A stretch of 36,508 nt of DNA from Elusimicrobiota bacterium. Its GTDB lineage: Bacteria; Elusimicrobiota; Endomicrobiia; Endomicrobiales; Endomicrobiaceae. The translations under genes were made by a program, and so were the position numbers. How positions within the stretch are numbered: the stretch's first letter is position 1; every line of letters starts with the position of its first letter. Positions 33,071-36,508 of the stretch are shown here, piece after piece. The stretch is from positions 1-36,508 of the forward strand of contig JAISQF010000021.1 in the NCBI GenBank assembly GCA_031274365.1, given 5' to 3'. The notes beneath the pieces are model-generated. The model was not told the origin of the DNA and did not search any database. It worked only from the letters and a program-made list of their open reading frames with translations.

Positions 33071-34067
33071 TATTTTCTTCCTCCATTTTTATTTCATCAA
33101 ATTTGAATAAATCCGCAAGAGAAATTTTGGCAAATATTATGACGGAAAAACCGAGAGTAAAATTCACAATCAATTGCATCGCATGATAAATAAGTATGCA
33201 GGCAAGAGCCGAATTTTCCTCAATGCCCAATACTGATAATGCGGCAAGCCCCGCCATTTCAAAAGCGCCCAAATATCCCGGCGCCGTCGGTATTATGCCC
33301 GCTATTCCTATAATTATTACGGTAAAAATTCCTTCTATTAAAGACAGTTGAATTCCGCACGCATAAGCCACGACTATAAAAGACATACTCTCGACAATCC
33401 ATACTATAAATGAAAATATAAACGAAGTCGCCAGAGCTTTTTTGCTTTTTAATATCCCAAGCCCGTCTATAAATTTATTTGAAAGAGAGACGATAAGTTC
33501 TTTTAATTTTAACGGCAGGGGAAATTTAGATATTGCTTTCAAAGCTTTTGCGTCATAGATTGAAACGATAAACAAAACGATAAGCATTATTCCAAAAACT
33601 GCGGCGCAAATAAAAAAACTTCTTTTTATCAATACGGGAAAAGGCAGGGTGTTCATTATCAAAAAGAAAAATAAAACATAGACGATTATATCCATCAATC
33701 TTTCCACGACTATCGTCGCCAAAGCGCTGCTGCGCGAAATTTTTAATCTCTCTCCCGTGACTTTTGCCCTTATGACTTCGCCAAGTCTTAAAGGGATGAT
33801 ATTGTTCATAAAAAAACCTAAAACCGTATATGGAAAATTTTCAAAAAATCTTGTTTTCTTTATCGGCAAAATAATGAAAAAATATCTCGCGCTTCTTGCG
33901 GCATAAGTTAGAGCCGATAAAATTGCGGCGAGGATTAAAATATAATATTTCGTATCTTTTATATATCCCCATAATACAGGAAAATCTATATTTCTAAACG
34001 TTAAATAAATCAAAACCGCGCTGATTAAACATCCCAAAAGTATTTTTAAGAAATGTTTTTTAAACAT
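33060..34067 (-). CDS. Lysylphosphatidylglycerol-synthase-TM-like / flippase-like membrane protein (UPF0104)
   Basis: A 335-residue protein with about eight to nine membrane segments and the family motifs PLRLGEVIRAKV and PTAPGYLGAFEMAGLAAL. It matches the transmembrane part of MprF without the cytoplasmic lysyltransferase domain. Stand-alone members are found in glycan and lipid loci, and flippase or lipid-transfer roles have been proposed. Here it stands next to the WecA-like initiator, which fits translocation or assembly of a lipid-linked sugar (inference). A ggagaa site precedes the ATG. Confidence 0.88.
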   Translation of the reverse strand: MFKKHFLKILLGCLISAVLIYLTFRNIDFPVLWGYIKDTKYYILILAAILSALTYAARSARYFFIILPIKKTRFFENFPYTVLGFFMNNIIPLRLGEVIRAKVTGERLKISRSSALATIVVERLMDIIVYVLFFFLIMNTLPFPVLIKRSFFICAAVFGIMLIVLFIVSIYDAKALKAISKFPLPLKLKELIVSLSNKFIDGLGILKSKKALATSFIFSFIVWIVESMSFIVVAYACGIQLSLIEGIFTVIIIGIAGIIPTAPGYLGAFEMAGLAALSVLGIEENSALACILIYHAMQLIVNFTLGFSVIIFAKISLADLFKFDEIKMEEENNVR

Positions 34068-34079
34068 AATAATTCTCCG

Positions 34080-34589
34080 TTAAAGCATAATTTTTGAAAA
34101 ATAATTTATATAAGTTTGAGGCAAAATTATTGAAATGTAAACTCCCGCGGATAAAAAAGGAGCAAAAGGCATATAACCTCTGCGGTCTAATTTTTTTGCT
34201 AAAATTAAAATAATGCCGACGACGGAAGCTATAAAAAACGCTGCGATGTTTGCAAATATCGCTTTATCCCATCCGATTACGCTCCCGATGCCCGCCATAA
34301 GTTTTATGTCTCCGCCGCCGATAGTTTCTTTTGCAAAAAATATTTTTCCAATAAGAGCCGCAATTATTAAAAAAAGCCCTCCGCTGACCGCGCCTAAAAG
34401 ACAATGCAAAATTTCGTCAAACGCAAAATTTTTATAGACTGCTATATTAAATACGGCGAGAAAAATCCCGCAAACAAATAAAAGAGTTGGGAATATCGGA
34501 GGTATTATACGTTTTTTATAATCTATTACGCTTGCCGCAAATAACAGCGCGGCGCAAATGATAAAAATAATTTTATCTGCAATTGTCAT
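34080..34589 (-). CDS. Prepilin peptidase (A24A family), peptidase domain only
   Basis: A 169-residue membrane aspartyl protease that cleaves type IV prepilin-like leaders. The two catalytic aspartates are D23 in VIDYKKRIIP and the one in the GGGD motif (ETIGGGDIKLMAG). About six membrane segments are expected. The N-terminal methyltransferase domain with its Zn-Cys loop is missing, so it is the short form. ATG 34589 is chosen (ggag six bases upstream, ATGA overlap with the pseudopilin stop); a TTG twelve bases earlier is possible. The preceding gene encodes a likely substrate. Confidence 0.9.
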   Translation of the reverse strand: MTIADKIIFIICAALLFAASVIDYKKRIIPPIFPTLLFVCGIFLAVFNIAVYKNFAFDEILHCLLGAVSGGLFLIIAALIGKIFFAKETIGGGDIKLMAGIGSVIGWDKAIFANIAAFFIASVVGIILILAKKLDRRGYMPFAPFLSAGVYISIILPQTYINYFSKIML

Positions 34590-35041
34590 AAATCGCTCCA
34601 AAGTTTATTTTCAGAATTTTTTTTAGAACTATTTATCCAAATAGAGCCGGCTTTCTTTTGAGGGTATTCGTCGGATCCCGGCGCTTTATAGCACCAACCT
34701 CCCAAATTTTGATTATCTTCAAAATCGGAAGTTATTATTTTGTTTGATTTATCGCCAATATAATTGTAAGGAATGCTGTCTAAATAACCGTTTTCAATAA
34801 GTTCCTCGGCGATATTTTTGCTCGGAAATCGTCCGCCGTGCTCGCCGTAATAAAGATTTACGGCAGTCCTTAGCGATCTGAGTCCAAGAACTGTGGCGTC
34901 TTGATTAAAGTTTTTTTGACTTGAAATAAATTTGAATAATGTAAAAAATATAAATACCGCCATTATTATAATTATAACAATGCGTTCGTATTTATTAAAT
35001 CCGAATCTGCTTAAGAATTTGGAAAAAAATCTGTTTTTCAT
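34586..35041 (-). CDS. Type II/IV pseudopilin-like protein
   Basis: A 151-residue protein with a short basic leader ending in RFG, then FNKYE and a strongly hydrophobic helix (RIVIIIIMAVFIFFTLF). G14-F15 with Glu at +5 (E19) matches the prepilin cleavage rule G/FxxxE, though FTLI is replaced by FNKY. The globular part resembles PulG-like pseudopilins (LRSLRTAVNLYYGEHGGRFPS, GGWCYKAPGSDEY). It starts in the coaD stop codon and ends in the start of the prepilin peptidase gene, so the three are coupled. No other secretion or pilus genes are in the window. Confidence 0.8.
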   Translation of the reverse strand: MKNRFFSKFLSRFGFNKYERIVIIIIMAVFIFFTLFKFISSQKNFNQDATVLGLRSLRTAVNLYYGEHGGRFPSKNIAEELIENGYLDSIPYNYIGDKSNKIITSDFEDNQNLGGWCYKAPGSDEYPQKKAGSIWINSSKKNSENKLWSDL

Positions 35042-35532
35042 TGATTTTGTTTTTTGATTTGCTTTAATTTTTTTTCAACGCAGGCTGGAACAAAATCTTT
35101 TGTGTCCCCGCCAAGCATTGCTATTTCTTTAATCATACTTGAGGAAAGAAATGTGTAATCCTGATCGGGCATAAGAAAAACCGTTTCAAAATTAGCGTTC
35201 AAATTTCTATTCATCAGCGCCATCTGAAATTCATATTCAAAGTCCGAGACGGCTCTCAACCCTCTGATTAAAACATTCGCTTTCATCTCGTCAAAATAAT
35301 TGGCCAATAATCCTGAAAAAGAAACGACTTTCACATTATGCATATCCGAAACGCTTTCTTTAAGCATATCAATTCTATCCTCTAAAGAAAATAAATGATT
35401 TTTATTTAGATTTTTTGTAATTGCGACGATAAGAGTGGGGAATAATCGGCTTGCTCTTGTAATTATATCCAAATGCCCATTTGTAAGAGGATCAAAGCTG
35501 CCGGGATAAAGGGCTATGATTTCTTTTTTCAT
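35038..35532 (-). CDS. coaD: Phosphopantetheine adenylyltransferase
   Basis: A 164-residue nucleotidyltransferase for the penultimate step of coenzyme A synthesis. Seen are YPGSFDPLTNGHLDII with the TxGH nucleotide site, RGLRAVSDFEYE, and FLSSSMIKEIA with the ISSS-type motif. Length and motifs are normal. It heads the minus-strand operon that continues into pseudopilin and glycan genes. Confidence 0.97.
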   Translation of the reverse strand: MKKEIIALYPGSFDPLTNGHLDIITRASRLFPTLIVAITKNLNKNHLFSLEDRIDMLKESVSDMHNVKVVSFSGLLANYFDEMKANVLIRGLRAVSDFEYEFQMALMNRNLNANFETVFLMPDQDYTFLSSSMIKEIAMLGGDTKDFVPACVEKKLKQIKKQNQ

Positions 35533-35534
35533 AG

Positions 35535-35580
35535 CCGTAAAGTTATCAAATTTGATTATATTGTGTCAATTTTTTTGACA
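35535..35580. promoter_or_regulatory. Palindromes in the region upstream of coaD
   Basis: ATCAAATTTGAT (35535-35546) is a perfect 12-bp palindrome close to the coaD start. TGTCAA (35564-35569) and TTGACA (35575-35580) form an inverted repeat with a 5-bp centre. On the minus strand TTGACA (35569-35564) could be a -35 box, but no good -10 lies at the right distance. A role as operator or promoter is only possible. Confidence 0.3.
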
Positions 35581-35599
35581 TCTGACGAACTTGCCGCAA

Positions 35600-35870
35600 T
35601 AATATTTTTTCGTTGCGGGCGGGGTATGCTTCTATTTTTCCAAATAAAAAATTCCGGCTCATTTTTCGTTGCTGGCGCGTGCGATATGACAGCTAATATT
35701 TTTGAAAGATTATTATATTAAGAATATTTTTTTGTTTTTTTACCGTTGCGCGGCGCGGTTTGTTTAGTTTTTTTGGAGACAGCATCAAGCGGTTAGGAAA
35801 ATTAAAAAAATTATTTGTTTGATTTTAGCAAATATTAAAAACTGCTTTGATTTGAATTTCGGCAAGTATA
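35600..35870. other. Intergenic stretch without recognised features
   Basis: Apart from a short relative of the dispersed intergenic repeat at about 35577-35597, no gene, tRNA or clear repeat is visible between the coaD leader and the promoter of the toxin-antitoxin remnant. Open frames here are short and unsupported. Confidence 0.5.
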
Positions 35871-35873
35871 GCG

Positions 35874-35902
35874 TTGATTTTTTTTGATTTTTATTGTAAA
35901 TT
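35874..35902 (+). promoter_or_regulatory. Possible promoter of the structured RNA
   Basis: TTGATT (35874-35879) and TAAATT (35897-35902) are separated by 17 bp, each matching four of six consensus bases. A start near 35910 would place the hairpin-bearing RNA at the beginning of the transcript. Confidence 0.35.
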
Positions 35903-35909
35903 ATATTTA

Positions 35910-35996
35910 AAGAACTTGCTCGCAGAGTGGCGAGCAATAAAAAAAGAAAGCTCAAATTGAAGATTTAACAAAGCCCCTCTCTGTTGAGGGGCTTTT
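35910..35996 (+). ncRNA. Candidate short structured RNA, possible type III antitoxin remnant
   Basis: A roughly 85-nt segment between a possible promoter and a strong terminator, just before a TenpN-like toxin frame. It contains a perfect 8-bp hairpin (TTGCTCGC at 35916-35923, GCGAGCAA at 35930-35937, 6-nt loop) and an A-rich single-stranded stretch. In type III toxin-antitoxin loci the order is promoter, RNA antitoxin with tandem repeats, terminator, toxin. The order matches, but tandem repeats are not visible, so this may be a single remaining or decayed repeat. Confidence 0.4.
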
Positions 35997-36000
35997 GTGT
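35971..36000 (+). terminator. Strong intrinsic terminator before the toxin frame
   Basis: The arms AAGCCCCTC (35971-35979) and GAGGGGCTT (35986-35994) form a perfect 9-bp stem with a 6-nt loop, followed by TTGTGTTT. It extends into the first codons of the truncated toxin frame. Confidence 0.85.
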
Positions 36001-36359
36001 TTCTAATAAAGATAGAAAAAAACACTTTTGCAATTCCATTCAGAACGCATATCAATCATAGATTTTCTTTTTTAACCGTTCCTGCCGAAAAAAAGGGAAT
36101 AGATTTTTCAAAAGCTGTTGTAATCTATAAGTCAAGTTATATAGATAATACAAGAAAAGCCATCATAAACAGGCAAGAACGTAAAGTAATTATGAAAGAT
36201 GAAGTAAAGATAATTAACAAATTTTCTAAATATGTCAGGGATTATAAATCATTAATTCAAAAAGGCGAGAGGCGTTTTTATTATGCTTTTTCCACGCTTC
36301 AATATTTTCATCAAGAATTAGGTATTGACAACATCAAAACAAATAGCAAAGAATATTAG
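35997..36359 (+). pseudogene. TenpN-like type III toxin, N-terminally truncated
   Basis: A 120-codon frame from GTG 35997. The motifs FAIPFRTHINHRF, KGIDFSKAVVI, YIDNTRKAIINRQE, VIMKDEVKIINKFSKYVRDYK and FSTLQYFHQELGI match what I recall of the C-terminal three quarters of TenpN, the endoribonuclease toxin of TenpIN systems. About 30 residues that should precede KIEKNTFAIP are missing: the frame meets TGA at 35985-35987, inside the terminator stem, leaving no room for them. The GTG has no ribosome site and lies in the terminator's T tract. The likely history is a deletion that joined the terminator to the middle of the toxin gene. The family call rests on remembered motifs and should be tested by a profile search. 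Confidence 0.65.
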
Positions 36360-36417
36360 AATGTCTGGGGAAAATGTAAAAGCAAAAGCAAAAGCGCAAG
36401 CGTTATGAAAATAAATA

Positions 36418-36447
36418 TTGACAGCGATGTAAGACGTTAGGTATAAT
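36418..36447 (+). promoter_or_regulatory. Consensus promoter for brnT
   Basis: A perfect TTGACA (36418-36423) and a perfect TATAAT (36442-36447) are separated by 18 bp. Transcription should begin six to eight bases after the -10 box, at or next to the A of ATG 36453. This implies a leaderless mRNA, or initiation at a later codon. Confidence 0.8.
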
Positions 36448-36452
36448 TGGGT

Positions 36453-36508
36453 ATGAAATTTGATTGGGATGAGAACAAAAATAAAATAAACATTGACAAG
36501 CACGGAAT
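36453..36508 (+). CDS. brnT: BrnT-family toxin, 5' end only (cut by window edge)
   Basis: Eighteen codons are visible, reading MKFDWDENKNKINIDKHG, which matches the well-conserved N-terminus of BrnT ribonuclease toxins of type II BrnT/BrnA systems. The rest, and any brnA antitoxin gene, lie beyond the window. Five bases separate the -10 box from the ATG, and no Shine-Dalgarno sequence fits between them. The gene follows a decayed type III toxin, a typical place for successive toxin-antitoxin systems. Confidence 0.75.
   Translation, partial: MKFDWDENKNKINIDKHG

Noticed and set aside
35473-35721. An 82-codon + strand frame overlapping the start of coaD
   Set aside because: It is largely antisense to coaD and continues into spacer and repeat-derived sequence, with no ribosome site or known domain.
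36377-36402. Short agcaaa repeats before brnT
   Set aside because: Three imperfect copies of a hexamer in AT-rich DNA; too few for a meaningful tract.
1-36508. tRNA or rRNA genes and insertion-sequence transposases
   Set aside because: Read for TpsiC-like ggttcgaatcc blocks, cloverleaf arms and transposase motifs on both strands; none was convincing.

Overview
The window reads as a chromosomal segment of an AT-rich Gram-negative bacterium with an outer membrane (autotransporter beta-barrels, a lipoprotein, peptidoglycan synthesis genes, a pseudopilin with its peptidase). Gene content and style (a murC-murB-ddl-ftsQ-ftsA-ftsZ-pgeF run, queF, fhs, Chlamydia-type GGAI/FxxN repeat proteins, decaying intergenic repeats) would fit a gut-associated lineage such as Elusimicrobiota/Endomicrobia. 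That placement is inference; no rRNA or tRNA gene is visible to confirm it.

Layout. (1) 1-10070: two large paralogous autotransporters with polymorphic-OMP repeats. Each is preceded by a simple-sequence tract (a 10-bp tandem repeat for the first, a run of 15 C for the second) and followed by copies of the same 3' flanking sequence. The gaps are built from dispersed, degenerate repeats. (2) 10075-17728: a copper-homeostasis block visibly richer in G+C than its surroundings. On the minus strand run copA, an unknown lipoprotein, a small HMA copper chaperone, an OmpR-family regulator and its histidine kinase. Divergent from copA is a Cys-rich HxlR-family regulator, and convergent with that is an HMA-TauE/SafE-cupredoxin fusion. 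Repeat fragments seen in region 1 flank the block on both sides. (3) 18040-22067: cutA, a Cof-type HAD phosphatase, fhs and a metallophosphoesterase. (4) 22115-29609: queF followed by a tightly overlapped cell wall and division cluster, murC-murB-ddl-ftsQ-ftsA-ftsZ-pgeF. (5) 35532-29592, minus strand: coaD, pseudopilin, prepilin peptidase, a lipid/flippase-like membrane protein, a WecA/TagO-like phosphoglycosyl transferase, a UDP-galactopyranose-mutase-like flavoprotein and a GT4 glycosyltransferase, probably one operon for surface polysaccharide and envelope functions. (6) 35870-36508: a toxin-antitoxin hot spot holding the remnant of a type III (TenpIN-like) system, with a short structured RNA, a strong terminator and a toxin lacking its N-terminus. 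It is followed by the start of a brnT toxin gene under a consensus promoter that seems to give a leaderless transcript.

The best leads for new biology are: the simple-sequence tracts controlling or disrupting the autotransporters, with conserved in-frame sequence after their stop codons; the overlapping divergent promoters and the Cys/Met-rich HxlR protein as a possible copper sensor; and the decayed type III toxin locus.
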